Below are positions 51,524-60,565 of a stretch of 64,000 nucleotides of DNA, piece after piece (position 1 is the first letter of the stretch; every line of letters begins with the position of its first letter). The stretch lies in NCBI GenBank assembly GCA_944384985.1, contig CALWVM010000002.1, positions 185,877 to 249,876 on the forward strand. Direction: 5' to 3'. The notes beneath the pieces were generated by a model, which was given only the letters and a program-made list of their open reading frames with translations, had not been told where the DNA came from and did not search any database. The stretch comes from an uncultured Clostridia bacterium (GTDB lineage Bacteria > Bacillota > Clostridia > Oscillospirales > Acutalibacteraceae). Made by a program: the position numbers and the translations under genes.

Positions 51524-53455
51524 ATGGGATTGACAGTTGCACAGAAACTGATTCAAAGCCATCTTGTTTCGGGCGATATGACGCCGGGCAGCGAGGTTGG
51601 GCTTCGCATTGACCAGACGCTGACACAAGACGCCACCGGTACGATGGCATATCTGGAATTTGAAGCAATGGGCATTGAGCGTGTGCGTACGGAGCTTTCC
51701 GTTGCATATATCGATCACAACACGCTGCAAACCGGCTTTGAAAATGCAGACGACCACCGCTTTATTCAATCGGTTGCCAAAAAACGCGGCATCCGCTTTT
51801 CGCGCCCGGGCAACGGCATCTGCCATCAGGTTCATCTGGAGCGTTTCGGCAAGCCCGGTAAGACGCTGATCGGTTCGGACAGCCATACCCCCACGGGCGG
51901 CGGCATCGGCATGCTCGCCATGGGCGCGGGCGGCTTAGACGTCGCGGTTGCCATGGGCGGCGGGACTTACTACATCACCATGCCGAAGATTGTCAACGTA
52001 CATCTTACCGGCAAGCTTTCACCCTACGTTGCGGCGAAAGATGTGATTTTGGAAGTCCTGCGCCGCATGACCGTGAAAGGCGGCGTCGGCAAGATCATTG
52101 AATACACGGGCGAAGGCGTCAAAACGCTTTCTGTCCCCGAGCGTGCGACCATTACGAATATGGGTGCGGAGCTTGGCGCAACGACCTCCGTGTTTCCGTC
52201 CGATGAAGTGACCAAGGCGTTTTTGGAGGCACAGGGACGTGCCGAAGACTGGTCGGTCTTGGAAGCAGATGAGGACGCCGTTTACGATGAAACGATTGAA
52301 ATCGATCTCTCCGCGCTTGCACCGATGGCTGCTATGCCGCATATGCCCGACCGTGTGAAATCCGTCACCGAGATCGGCCCGATCAAAATCGACCAGGTCT
52401 GCATTGGTTCGTGCACGAACTCTTCTCTGATGGATATGCTGAAGGTCGCCGCTATTTTAAGAGGTAAGACCGTTTGCCCCACCGTCAGCCTTTCCATTGC
52501 ACCCGGTTCTAAACAGGTGCTCAATATGCTTGCCAGAGACGGCGCGCTTGCCGATATGATCGATGCCGGCGCGCGCATCCTGGAAAGCGCCTGCGGTCCG
52601 TGCATCGGCATGGGACAATCACCGAATTCCGGCGGTATTTCTCTGCGCACGTTCAACCGCAACTTTGAAGGGCGCTCCGGTACAGCGGATGCGAGCATTT
52701 ACCTTGTGAGCCCCGAAGTTGCCGCGTATTCGGCGCTCACAGGCGTACTTTCTGACCCGCGCGAGCTCGGCGAGCCGCTGCACATTGATATGCCTGAAAA
52801 ATTCGATATCAATGACAATATGATTGAGCTCCCCGCCTCCCCCGAAGAAGCAAAAGACGTAAAAGTGCTGTACGGGCCGAACATCAAGCCGTTCCCAACG
52901 ACGGAAAAACTTCCCGATTCAATTGAAGCGAAAGCCGTACTCAAGGTCGGCGACGACATTACGACCGACCACATCATGCCCGCCGGCGCAAAAATTTTGC
53001 CTTATCGTTCCAATATTCCTTATCTTTCGCAATTCTGCTTCGCGGTCTGTGACAAAACGTTTGCAGAACGCTGCAAAAAAGAAGGCAAGGGCATCATCAT
53101 CGGCGGTGCGAATTATGGGCAGGGCTCTTCTCGTGAGCACGCTGCGCTCGTTCCCCTGTATCTCGGCGTTAAAGCGGTCATCACCAAATCGTTCGCACGC
53201 ATCCATTGCGCAAACCTTATTAACGCCGGTATCCTGCCGTTGAACTTCCAGAACGAAGCGGATTATGACAAGATCTCGCAGGAAGACGTATTGAGTCTCC
53301 CGAACATCAAAGAAGAACTGCAAAGTGGCGCTCCCGTAACGCTGGAAAACAAAACGACCGGCGAACGCTATACACTTACCTATTCGCTTTCCGAGCGGCA
53401 GAAGGATATTCTGCTCGCAGGCGGTCTGCTGAATTATACGAGAGAATCCTTATAA
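51524..53455 (+). CDS. acnA: Aconitate hydratase
   Basis: 643 residues, the shorter form of aconitase found in Clostridia. Interconverts citrate and isocitrate with a 4Fe-4S cluster; cluster cysteines in IGSCTNSSLMD near 297 and ACGPCIGMGQSPNSGG near 357. Domain 4 has GDDITTDHIMPAGAK and ANYGQGSSREHAALVP. Ribosome site AGGAGA precedes the ATG. Feeds icd 16 bp downstream. Confidence 0.95.
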   Translation: MGLTVAQKLIQSHLVSGDMTPGSEVGLRIDQTLTQDATGTMAYLEFEAMGIERVRTELSVAYIDHNTLQTGFENADDHRFIQSVAKKRGIRFSRPGNGICHQVHLERFGKPGKTLIGSDSHTPTGGGIGMLAMGAGGLDVAVAMGGGTYYITMPKIVNVHLTGKLSPYVAAKDVILEVLRRMTVKGGVGKIIEYTGEGVKTLSVPERATITNMGAELGATTSVFPSDEVTKAFLEAQGRAEDWSVLEADEDAVYDETIEIDLSALAPMAAMPHMPDRVKSVTEIGPIKIDQVCIGSCTNSSLMDMLKVAAILRGKTVCPTVSLSIAPGSKQVLNMLARDGALADMIDAGARILESACGPCIGMGQSPNSGGISLRTFNRNFEGRSGTADASIYLVSPEVAAYSALTGVLSDPRELGEPLHIDMPEKFDINDNMIELPASPEEAKDVKVLYGPNIKPFPTTEKLPDSIEAKAVLKVGDDITTDHIMPAGAKILPYRSNIPYLSQFCFAVCDKTFAERCKKEGKGIIIGGANYGQGSSREHAALVPLYLGVKAVITKSFARIHCANLINAGILPLNFQNEADYDKISQEDVLSLPNIKEELQSGAPVTLENKTTGERYTLTYSLSERQKDILLAGGLLNYTRESL

Positions 53456-53471
53456 GCCAAGGAGGACAACC

Positions 53472-54641
53472 ATGACAGAAGAAAATTTGCAAAAAGCGCT
53501 CAAATCCTTTGAAGCGCTGGTTCGTGAACAGTCGGCGCGCTCCGACCGCATCAAAGCCGAAAAGGATTTTGTTGACTTTGAGAAACTTGACAAGATCATC
53601 ATCGGCGTCTGCGGCGGCGACGGCATCGGCCCGATCATCACAAAAGAATCCGCACGCGTGCTCGCCTATATGCTTGCGGACGATGTAAAAGCCGGTAAAG
53701 TAGAATTCCGCAATATTGACGGGTTGACCATTGAGAACCGCGTCGCGGCGATGAAGGCGATTCCCGACGATGTGCTTGAACAGCTGAAAGCCTGCCACGT
53801 CATCCTGAAAGGCCCGACCACCACGCCGCAGGCGGGCGATCCATGGCCCAATATTGAGAGCGCAAACGTCGCCGTGCGCAAAGCGCTGGACCTGTTTGCA
53901 AACGTCCGACCGGTCAAAGTACGGGAACTCGGCATCGACTGGACGTTCTTCCGCGAAAACACAGAAGGTGCGTATGCTGTCGGCTCCAAGGGGATCGAAG
54001 TGGATGACGACCTTGCAATGGATTTTGTCGTCACCACAAGCGAAGGTACGGAGCGTATTGCTCGACTTGCCTATGAATATGCGCGCAAGAACGGCAAAGA
54101 CCGTGTATCCATTATCAACAAAGCGAACGTGATTAAAACTACGGACGGCAAATTCCTGCGCATCTGCAAAAAGGTCGGCGAAGAATATCCCGAGATCACT
54201 ACAGATGAATGGTATGTGGACATTACCACAGCTAAGCTGATCGACGAAAAACGCAGACGCGACTTTAAAGTATTTATTCTTCCCAATCTGTACGGCGACA
54301 TCATCACGGACGAAGCTGCCGAGTTCCAAGGCGGCGTCGGCACGGCGGGCAGCGCCAACCTCGGCAAACGATACGCCATGTTTGAAGCGATCCACGGCTC
54401 TGCGCCGCGCATGGTGCGCGAAGGGCGCGCGCAATACGCGGATCCCTGTTCCATGCTGCGCGCAAGTGTAATGCTGCTGTCACACATTGGCAAGCAAAAA
54501 CAGGCAGACCTTTTGGAACGTGCTCTGGACATCTGTATGTTTGAAGAAAAGAAATTGCAGATCACCGGCCGCGAGGACGGTGCAACCTGCAGTGCGTTCG
54601 GCGATTATGTGATGGAAACCGTTCGGCGTCTGAGCGAATGA
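53472..54641 (+). CDS. icd: Isocitrate/isopropylmalate dehydrogenase family protein (probable isocitrate dehydrogenase)
   Basis: 389 residues. Beta-decarboxylating dehydrogenase fold with GVCGGDGIGPIITKE near 39, LKGPTTTPQ near 116, FFRENTEGAYAVGSKG near 157 and NLYGDIITDEAAEFQGGVG near 275. Gene order after aconitase favours isocitrate as substrate, giving 2-oxoglutarate for glutamate. The cofactor preference cannot be fixed by eye. GGAGG precedes the ATG. rex follows after 10 bp. Confidence 0.9.
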   Translation: MTEENLQKALKSFEALVREQSARSDRIKAEKDFVDFEKLDKIIIGVCGGDGIGPIITKESARVLAYMLADDVKAGKVEFRNIDGLTIENRVAAMKAIPDDVLEQLKACHVILKGPTTTPQAGDPWPNIESANVAVRKALDLFANVRPVKVRELGIDWTFFRENTEGAYAVGSKGIEVDDDLAMDFVVTTSEGTERIARLAYEYARKNGKDRVSIINKANVIKTTDGKFLRICKKVGEEYPEITTDEWYVDITTAKLIDEKRRRDFKVFILPNLYGDIITDEAAEFQGGVGTAGSANLGKRYAMFEAIHGSAPRMVREGRAQYADPCSMLRASVMLLSHIGKQKQADLLERALDICMFEEKKLQITGREDGATCSAFGDYVMETVRRLSE

Positions 54642-54651
54642 GGTGAGATAG

Positions 54652-55281
54652 ATGCCAAAAAACGACGTTTCACTTTCGGTCATCAAGCGGCTCCCCCGCT
54701 ATTACCGGTTTTTGGGTGAAATGAAGAAAAACGGCCTGCAGAGGATCTCCAGCAGTGAGCTTTCCAAACGGATGGGCTTCACAGCCTCGCAGATCCGTCA
54801 GGATCTGAACTGCTTCGGCGGCTTCGGTCAGCAGGGATACGGTTATAACGTCAGCCAACTGTATGCGGAAATCGGCAAGATCCTCGGTGTCAACAAAAAA
54901 GCCAAAACTGTGCTCATCGGCGCAGGCAATCTCGGCCGCGCCGTTGCCGCGCATATGTCCTTTGAGGAACGCGGCTTCAACCTGATTGGGATCTTTGACC
55001 GCAATGAAGCCCTCGCCGGGCAGCTGGTACGGGGTTTGCCGATTCGGCAGATCGATGGATTATATGATTTCTGCCGTGAAAATTCCCCGACTGTCGCGGT
55101 CCTGTGCATTCCGAGCGAAAGCGCCGCCGACGTAACGCAGGAACTTGTTGAGCTCGGTGTGAAAGGGTTTTGGAATTTCACGCATTATGACATCTCGGCA
55201 AATTATCCGAACGTCGCAGTAGAAAACGTTCACCTTTCCGACAGTTTGATGACGCTCAGCTACCATCTGAATAATCTGTAA
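54652..55281 (+). CDS. rex: Redox-sensing transcriptional repressor Rex
   Basis: 209 residues. N-terminal winged helix (VIKRLPRYYRFLGEM, SSSELSKRMGFTASQIRQDL, FGGFGQQGYGYNV) and a Rossmann domain with GAGNLGRAVA near 87 for NADH/NAD. Rex releases DNA when NADH rises, turning on fermentation or reoxidation genes. GAGGTGA lies before the ATG. Position as third gene of acn-icd-rex links redox sensing to the NAD(P)H-making step. Confidence 0.95.
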   Translation: MPKNDVSLSVIKRLPRYYRFLGEMKKNGLQRISSSELSKRMGFTASQIRQDLNCFGGFGQQGYGYNVSQLYAEIGKILGVNKKAKTVLIGAGNLGRAVAAHMSFEERGFNLIGIFDRNEALAGQLVRGLPIRQIDGLYDFCRENSPTVAVLCIPSESAADVTQELVELGVKGFWNFTHYDISANYPNVAVENVHLSDSLMTLSYHLNNL

Positions 55282-55292
55282 AGTACATCCAA

Positions 55293-55329
55293 AAGGACCG
55301 TATAGATTTTGTCTACACGGTCCTTTTTT
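55293..55329. terminator. Bidirectional terminator between rex and abrB
   Basis: AGGACCGT / ACGGTCCT stem, with TAGA/TCTA continuing inside, flanked by four A and six T; ends both rex (plus) and the AbrB-like gene (minus). Confidence 0.92.
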
Positions 55330-55348
55330 GTACAATTATGTCCTTTTT

Positions 55349-55639
55349 TCAGCTTTCGCTGTTACCGGATTCGGCATCCGGCGGCAATTCTTCTGCAAGT
55401 TGGTTGAGTTTATGCAAGCAGTCTCTACAGATTTTCATGCCGTGGTACTCCACCGTATTGTCCGCGCTGTCGCAAAAAATACAGGCAGGCACATATTTCT
55501 TCAAAATAACACTGTCGGCTTCGGTGTAAAATTCCACATAGCTTTTGTCGTCTATCAAATGCAAAAGCTTCCGAATCTCCATAGGCAACACGATTCTGCC
55601 CATTTTATCCAGCCCGCGGACAATCCCGGTTGATTTCAT
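55349..55639 (-). CDS. AbrB/SpoVT-family regulator with zinc-ribbon-like tail
   Basis: 96 residues. N-terminal swapped-hairpin DNA-binding domain (GIVRGLDKMGRIVLPMEIRKLL) and a C-terminal pair of Cys motifs CIFC ... CRDC, 22 residues apart, which look like a zinc ribbon. GGAGGTG precedes ATG 55639. Transition-state and sporulation regulators share this fold. Divergent from spmA with overlapping promoters, which suggests control of spmAB or itself. Confidence 0.9.
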   Translation of the reverse strand: MKSTGIVRGLDKMGRIVLPMEIRKLLHLIDDKSYVEFYTEADSVILKKYVPACIFCDSADNTVEYHGMKICRDCLHKLNQLAEELPPDAESGNSES

Positions 55640-55679
55640 CGACGCACCTCCATTTACAAATTGAAATTGCTTTCGTATC

Positions 55680-55708
55680 ATTATTGCATTTTTTGACATT
55701 TTTGTCAA
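55680..55708 (-). promoter_or_regulatory. Promoter of the AbrB-like gene
   Basis: Minus strand TTGACA (55703-55708), 17-bp spacer, AATAAT (55680-55685). The -35 box is one half of a perfect palindrome shared with the opposite promoter. Confidence 0.7.
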
Positions 55709-55721
55709 TATTAGCATAATT
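55693..55721 (+). promoter_or_regulatory. Promoter of spmA-spmB, overlapping the AbrB-like promoter
   Basis: TTGACA (55693-55698), 17-bp spacer, ATAATT (55716-55721). TTGACA-TTTT-TGTCAA at 55693-55708 is a perfect dyad in which each half is the -35 box of one direction. Confidence 0.6.
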
Positions 55722-55758
55722 TCATTGCCGGAGAAATAGACTATACCGGTGATGCAGC

Positions 55759-56337
55759 ATGATGAATACCATCTGGGCGGGCATGATTTTACTCTCAATT
55801 GTCTTTGCCGTTTTCAGCGGGAATACACAAGCCGTATCGAACGCTGTATTTTCTGCCGCGGAGGATGCCGTCAGCGTAACGCTCAAAATGCTCGGCATGT
55901 TCTGCCTATGGGGCGGCTTGATGCGTGTTGCACAGCAGGCCGGTTTGACCGACCGCATCGCAAAACTTCTCTCTCCCCTTTTAGACCGCCTGTTCCCCGA
56001 AATCCGAAATGATGCGGCTGCAAAAAGCGCCGTCTCCATGAACATCACAGCCAACCTGTTCGGGCTTGGAAACGCCGCAACGCCGCTTGGGATTGAAGCC
56101 ATGAAGCGTTTAAGAAGACACGCCCCGTTCGCGGACACGGCGAGCAATGACATGATTTTGTTCGTTGTGCTGAATTCTGCCTGCATTCGCCTGATTCCTA
56201 CCACCATCGCCTTGCTGCGGTATGAAAGCGGATCGAACGCGCCGATGGAAATTTTACCGGTAACGCTTTGTGTGTCTCTGCTCGGTTGCACAGGCGCCGT
56301 GCTTTTGGCAAAAATTTTAGGGAGAAAACGTGGATGA
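55759..56337 (+). CDS. spmA: Spore maturation protein A
   Basis: 192 residues with several membrane segments and the nucleoside-recognition (Gate) domain: LKMLGMFCLWGGLMRVAQ near 43, AAAKSAVSMNITANLFGLGNAATPLG near 83-108 split around the NATPLG-like core. SpmA and SpmB act together in late spore dehydration. GGTGAT lies before the tandem ATG codons at 55759 and 55762. Overlaps spmB as ATGA. Confidence 0.92.
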   Translation: MMNTIWAGMILLSIVFAVFSGNTQAVSNAVFSAAEDAVSVTLKMLGMFCLWGGLMRVAQQAGLTDRIAKLLSPLLDRLFPEIRNDAAAKSAVSMNITANLFGLGNAATPLGIEAMKRLRRHAPFADTASNDMILFVVLNSACIRLIPTTIALLRYESGSNAPMEILPVTLCVSLLGCTGAVLLAKILGRKRG

Positions 56338-56855
56338 ACAAGATCGGCACTTATATCCTGCTAAGCTGTATCGGCGGGATCCTGATATATGCCGCATGCA
56401 AGCGTGTTCGGGTATTTGATGTGTTTTTGGAAGGCGCAAAGGAAAATATATCGTGTGCATTTTCCATTCTGCCCGCTTTTGTCGGTTTGCTTCTGGCCGT
56501 ACATATGCTGACTGCCAGCGGCGCTGCCGATGCACTGACTGCGGCGCTCGCACCCCTGCTTTCCAAAATCGGCTTTCCGGCAGAGGTTTTGCCGCTTTGC
56601 ATTCTGTCTCCCATCTCCGGCAGCGGCTCCCTGAGCGCCTTTCAAAGTCTGCTTGCGAAATACGGTCCTGATTCTTTTATCGGCCGAACTGCTTCCGTTA
56701 TTGCAGGATCCACAGAGACTACATTTTATACGGTTACAGTGTATTACGGTGCAGTCGGCGTCAAAAAAATTCGGCACACGGTGCTTTGTGCACTGTGTGC
56801 CGATGGAATCAGCTTTTTGCTGTCCGCCATATTTGTACGATTATTTTTCGATTAA
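56334..56855 (+). CDS. spmB: Spore maturation protein B
   Basis: 173 residues, Gate-domain membrane protein with ISGSGSLSAFQSLLAKYGPD near 104 and IAGSTETTFYTVTVYYGAVG near 130, both SpmB hallmarks. Starts within the stop of spmA. Its final 15 bases overlap the end of the convergent gpmI gene. Confidence 0.93.
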   Translation: MNKIGTYILLSCIGGILIYAACKRVRVFDVFLEGAKENISCAFSILPAFVGLLLAVHMLTASGAADALTAALAPLLSKIGFPAEVLPLCILSPISGSGSLSAFQSLLAKYGPDSFIGRTASVIAGSTETTFYTVTVYYGAVGVKKIRHTVLCALCADGISFLLSAIFVRLFFD

Positions 56856-58376
56856 CGAAACACCCGTCATCTCTTTGGGCTGTTCAAGACCCATGATATC
56901 CAACATCGTCGGCGCAAGGTCGCAAAGCCTACCGCCGGAAGGTTTGAGCTTGCATTCCTTGCCCACCACAATCAACGGTACAGGATTAGTGGTATGCGCC
57001 GTGAACGGCGAGCCGTCCTCCGCATACATCTGATCGGCGTTACCGTGGTCAGCCGTAATCAGGATCACACCATGCATCTGCATCACGGCATCCGTTAACT
57101 TTCCGACACAAGTATCCACAGCTTCTACCGCTTTAACCGCCGCATCGAAAATCCCGGTGTGCCCAACCATGTCGCAGTTCGCATAGTTAAGGATCACAAC
57201 GTCATATTTCCCGCTGAGGATCTCTTTGCAGGCTGCGTCACAGACCTCATAGGCACTCATTTCGGGCTTGAGATCGAACGTGGAGATCTTCGGAGAGTCG
57301 ATCAGGATCCGGTCTTCGCCCGGATATACCTTTTCCTCACCGCCGTTAAAAAAGAACGTAACATGGGCATATTTCTGCGTTTCGGCAATGCGCAGCTGTG
57401 TTTTTCCGAGTTTGGAAAGGTATTCGCCAAAGGTGTTGACAAGCTGTTCGGGACCGAAAGCGACGTGCACATTCGGCATTTCCTCATCGTACTGCGTCAT
57501 GCAGACAAAGTAAAGCGGGAAATATGCTTTTCGCGCAAAGCCGGTGAAATCAGAATCCACAAATGCACGAGTGATCTCACGGGCACGATCAGGACGGAAA
57601 TTGAAGAAAATGACCGAATCGTTTTCCGAAATCGGCGCACCGCCTTCTATTACAGTCGGCATTACAAATTCGTCGGTCAAGTGTTTGCCGTCGCCGTCAA
57701 TCGTTTCATAGGACTTCTCCACCGCCGCAACGGCATCCTGCGCCTGAATCCCCTCACGGTTAGCCATGGCGTTGTATGCCATGCCGACGCGATCCCAGAT
57801 GTTATCGCGATCCATGGCATAAAAACGACCCATGACGGTAGCAATTTTGCCGACACCGATCTCCTGCATTCTTTGCTGCAATTCACGAATATATTCGACA
57901 CCGGATGACGGCGGCACATCTCTGCCATCCAGGAAACAGTGCACATACACATCGGAAAGTCCGCTATCCTTGGCGAGCTTTAAGAGCGCATACAGATGCG
58001 TGTTATGGCTGTGTACGCCGCCGTCGGACAAAAGCCCGATCAAATGCAGCGCCGTACCGTGCGCCTTGCAGTTGTTCACAGCGCCGAGGAACGCCTCGTT
58101 TTGGTAAAAGTCACCGTCCTGAATGGATTTTGTAATTCTCGTCAGATCCTGATAAACGATGCGGCCTGCGCCGATATTGGTGTGACCAACTTCGGAGTTA
58201 CCCATCTGCCCGTCGGGAAGCCCGACATCCAGGCCGGAAGCCCCGATATAGGTCATGGGATTGTTTTGCATCAATTCGTCCAAACGCGGCGTTTTCGCGG
58301 CGCGAATGGCATTGCCGTAATCGGACGGGTTGTAACCGAAGCCGTCCATGATGCACAATACTACGGGTTTTTTCAT
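56841..58376 (-). CDS. gpmI: 2,3-bisphosphoglycerate-independent phosphoglycerate mutase
   Basis: 511 residues, alkaline-phosphatase superfamily. Phosphoserine motif PDGQMGNSEVGHTNIGAGR near 55, HSHNTHLYALL, GRDVPPSSG, FNFRPDRAREI near 257, and metal site NYANCDMVGHTG near 398 and ITADHGNADQM. GAGGAAG precedes the ATG. Third gene of pgk-tpiA-gpmI in the lower glycolysis unit. The manganese-sensitive enzyme is common in sporeformers. Confidence 0.96.
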   Translation of the reverse strand: MKKPVVLCIMDGFGYNPSDYGNAIRAAKTPRLDELMQNNPMTYIGASGLDVGLPDGQMGNSEVGHTNIGAGRIVYQDLTRITKSIQDGDFYQNEAFLGAVNNCKAHGTALHLIGLLSDGGVHSHNTHLYALLKLAKDSGLSDVYVHCFLDGRDVPPSSGVEYIRELQQRMQEIGVGKIATVMGRFYAMDRDNIWDRVGMAYNAMANREGIQAQDAVAAVEKSYETIDGDGKHLTDEFVMPTVIEGGAPISENDSVIFFNFRPDRAREITRAFVDSDFTGFARKAYFPLYFVCMTQYDEEMPNVHVAFGPEQLVNTFGEYLSKLGKTQLRIAETQKYAHVTFFFNGGEEKVYPGEDRILIDSPKISTFDLKPEMSAYEVCDAACKEILSGKYDVVILNYANCDMVGHTGIFDAAVKAVEAVDTCVGKLTDAVMQMHGVILITADHGNADQMYAEDGSPFTAHTTNPVPLIVVGKECKLKPSGGRLCDLAPTMLDIMGLEQPKEMTGVSLIEK

Positions 58377-58400
58377 GGTATCTGCTTCCTCTTTCCGATT

Positions 58401-59168
58401 TTATTTCGATGCGGCGGCAACAATAGCAGCAAAATCGGGTGCTTTCAGTGAAGCGCCGCCGATCAGCCCGCCGTCTACGTTTTCTTTTGCAAGCAGTTCC
58501 TCAGCGTTGCCCGCGTTCATCGAGCCGCCGTACTGCACCGTCAAAGCCTGTGCGGCTTCCTCGCCGTAGACTTCCGCCACAGCAGCACGGACAAAGCCGT
58601 TTCCTTCATCCGCCTGATCTGCCGTTGCGGTAACGCCCGTACCGATCGCCCATACCGGCTCATATGCAATGATAACATTTTTAAGCTGTTCTTTTGTCAC
58701 ATTGGTAAGCGCCATTTTCGTCTGGAATTTGAGCAGCGTCTCCGTATAGCCGAGTTCGCGCTGTTCCAGCGTCTCGCCGACACAGACAATGGCTTTCAGT
58801 CCGGCATTCAGCGCCGCAAGCGTGCGCAGGTTGACGGTCTGATCTGTCTCGCCGAAATAGGTTCTTCTTTCGCTGTGACCGATCACAACATATTCTACGC
58901 CGGCTTCTGTGAGCATTTCTGCAGAAATCTCACCCGTATATGCACCGGACGCCTTAAAGTGGACATTTTCCGCGCCAATCTTGATATTCGAGCCTTTGGC
59001 GGCTTCCACAGCGGCGGGCACATCGATAAACGGCACGCACAGGACCACATCGCAGCCCGCGTCCTTCACAAGCGGTTTCATTTCTTCGATCAGCGCCTTC
59101 GCCTCGGAAGGGGTCTTGTTCATTTTCCAGTTGCCGGCGATGACCGCCGAACGTTTTGCTTTATTCAT
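58401..59168 (-). CDS. tpiA: Triosephosphate isomerase
   Basis: 255 residues. AGNWKMNKT at residue 11, catalytic His in VIGHSERRTYFGE near 95 and Glu in IIAYEPVWAIGTG near 167, phosphate loop QYGGSMNAGN near 212. AAGGAG precedes the ATG. Between pgk and gpmI, 63 and 24 bp from them. Confidence 0.97.
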   Translation of the reverse strand: MNKAKRSAVIAGNWKMNKTPSEAKALIEEMKPLVKDAGCDVVLCVPFIDVPAAVEAAKGSNIKIGAENVHFKASGAYTGEISAEMLTEAGVEYVVIGHSERRTYFGETDQTVNLRTLAALNAGLKAIVCVGETLEQRELGYTETLLKFQTKMALTNVTKEQLKNVIIAYEPVWAIGTGVTATADQADEGNGFVRAAVAEVYGEEAAQALTVQYGGSMNAGNAEELLAKENVDGGLIGGASLKAPDFAAIVAAASK

Positions 59169-59231
59169 GTTACATACTCCTTATCTGAAATGGAGATACA
59201 GGTGAGCGCAAGCACCCACCTGTATTTTTGT

Positions 59232-60428
59232 TTAGTCTTTATCGTCCAGCGCAGCGATGCCGGGCAGTTCTTTGCCCTCCAAGAATTCCAGAGAAGCGCC
59301 GCCGCCCGTAGAAATGTGCGACATCTTATCGGCAAAGCCGAGCTTCTCGATCGCAGCAGCGGAATCGCCGCCGCCGATGATGGAAATCGCGCCGCTTTCT
59401 GCAATAGCGGTCGCCACTGCAATGGTCCCCGCGGCAAAGTTGTTCCACTCAGAAACGCCCATCGGCCCGTTCCAGATGACCGTGCCTGCCCCCTGAATGG
59501 CATCTGCAAACAGTTTCTGCGTTTTGGGACCGATATCAAGACCCATCCAGCCGTCCGGGATCTCGTCGGAATTTACAACCATCGCTTCCGTGTCGGGCTT
59601 ATATTCCTTACCGACCTTGTTGTCCACAGGGATCAGGAAATTTATACCCTTGTCTTTTGCCTTTTGCATCATTTCGGCTGCAAGTTCAATTTTATCCTCT
59701 TCCAGCAGCGAATTGCCGACGTTGTGACCGAGAGCCTTCATAAAGGTATACGCCATGCCGCCGCCGATAATCAGCGTGTCGCATTTGTCAATCAGATTGG
59801 TGATAACGCCGATTTTATCAGACACCTTCGCGCCGCCGAGGATTGCAACCAGCGGCCGCTTCGGATTTTCCAGTGCGCCGCCGATGAACTGGATTTCTTT
59901 CTGGATCAGATAACCGCACGCGGACGGCAGATATTCCGCGACGCCCGCCGTCGAGGAGTGGGCTCTGTGCGCAGAACCAAACGCATCGTTGACATAGAGG
60001 TCCGCAAGCGCTGCAAACTTCTTGGAAAGCTCGGGATCGTTTTTCGTTTCGCCGGGTTCAAAGCGAACGTTTTCAAGAAGCATCACTTCGCCGTCTTTGA
60101 GCGACGCCGCAAGCGACTGTGCACTTTCGCCAACCACGTCTTTGGCAAGCTTTACGGGCTGACCCAAAAGCTCAGACAGACGCTCAGCAACCGGCTTCAT
60201 GGAAAATTCGGGATTATACTCGCCTTTCGGTCTTCCGAGATGCGAGCAAAGAATGACTTTGGCGCCATGTTTGATCAAGTACTGAATGGTCGGCAGAGAA
60301 GCAACAATTCGCTTGTCGCTGGTAATCACACCGTTTTCCATTTTGACGTTGAAGTCGCAGCGTACAAGGACCCGTTTGCCTTTTACGTCGAGATCTTCAA
60401 TCGTTTTCTTGTTCAATACACTACTCAT
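59232..60428 (-). CDS. pgk: Phosphoglycerate kinase
   Basis: 398 residues. [16 protein letters not shown] near 17, [13 protein letters not shown] near 56, [18 protein letters not shown] near 154, and C-terminal nucleotide block [18 protein letters not shown] 60428 is chosen since AAAGGATG sits eight bases before it, while ATG 60437 abuts that site. Leads the pgk-tpiA-gpmI operon; gap and enolase are not present here. Confidence 0.97.
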   Translation of the reverse strand: MSSVLNKKTIEDLDVKGKRVLVRCDFNVKMENGVITSDKRIVASLPTIQYLIKHGAKVILCSHLGRPKGEYNPEFSMKPVAERLSELLGQPVKLAKDVVGESAQSLAASLKDGEVMLLENVRFEPGETKNDPELSKKFAALADLYVNDAFGSAHRAHSSTAGVAEYLPSACGYLIQKEIQFIGGALENPKRPLVAILGGAKVSDKIGVITNLIDKCDTLIIGGGMAYTFMKALGHNVGNSLLEEDKIELAAEMMQKAKDKGINFLIPVDNKVGKEYKPDTEAMVVNSDEIPDGWMGLDIGPKTQKLFADAIQGAGTVIWNGPMGVSEWNNFAAGTIAVATAIAESGAISIIGGGDSAAAIEKLGFADKMSHISTGGGASLEFLEGKELPGIAALDDKD

Positions 60429-60475
60429 ATTTTTCATCCTTTCCGATTTATAGCGGGCTTTCCGCAACCTTGATT

Positions 60476-60504
60476 ATTTTATAACAATCTTCCATATTTT
60501 GCAA
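60476..60504 (-). promoter_or_regulatory. Sigma-A promoter of the glycolytic operon
   Basis: Minus strand TTGCAA (60499-60504), 17-bp spacer, TAAAAT (60476-60481), 48 bp before the pgk ATG. Confidence 0.75.
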
Positions 60505-60565
60505 GTGCCAGACCGGACAATGCGTTAAGATTCGCAGGGAATTTTTGTCTATTGTGCACAAGCGT

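Noticed and set aside
53376-54434. 352-codon open frame on the minus strand
   Set aside because: Antisense to the isocitrate dehydrogenase gene, no ribosome site or recognisable domain.
58875-60473. 532-codon open frame on the plus strand
   Set aside because: It lies wholly antisense to tpiA and pgk, both with full catalytic motifs; codon bias of the real genes keeps the opposite strand open.
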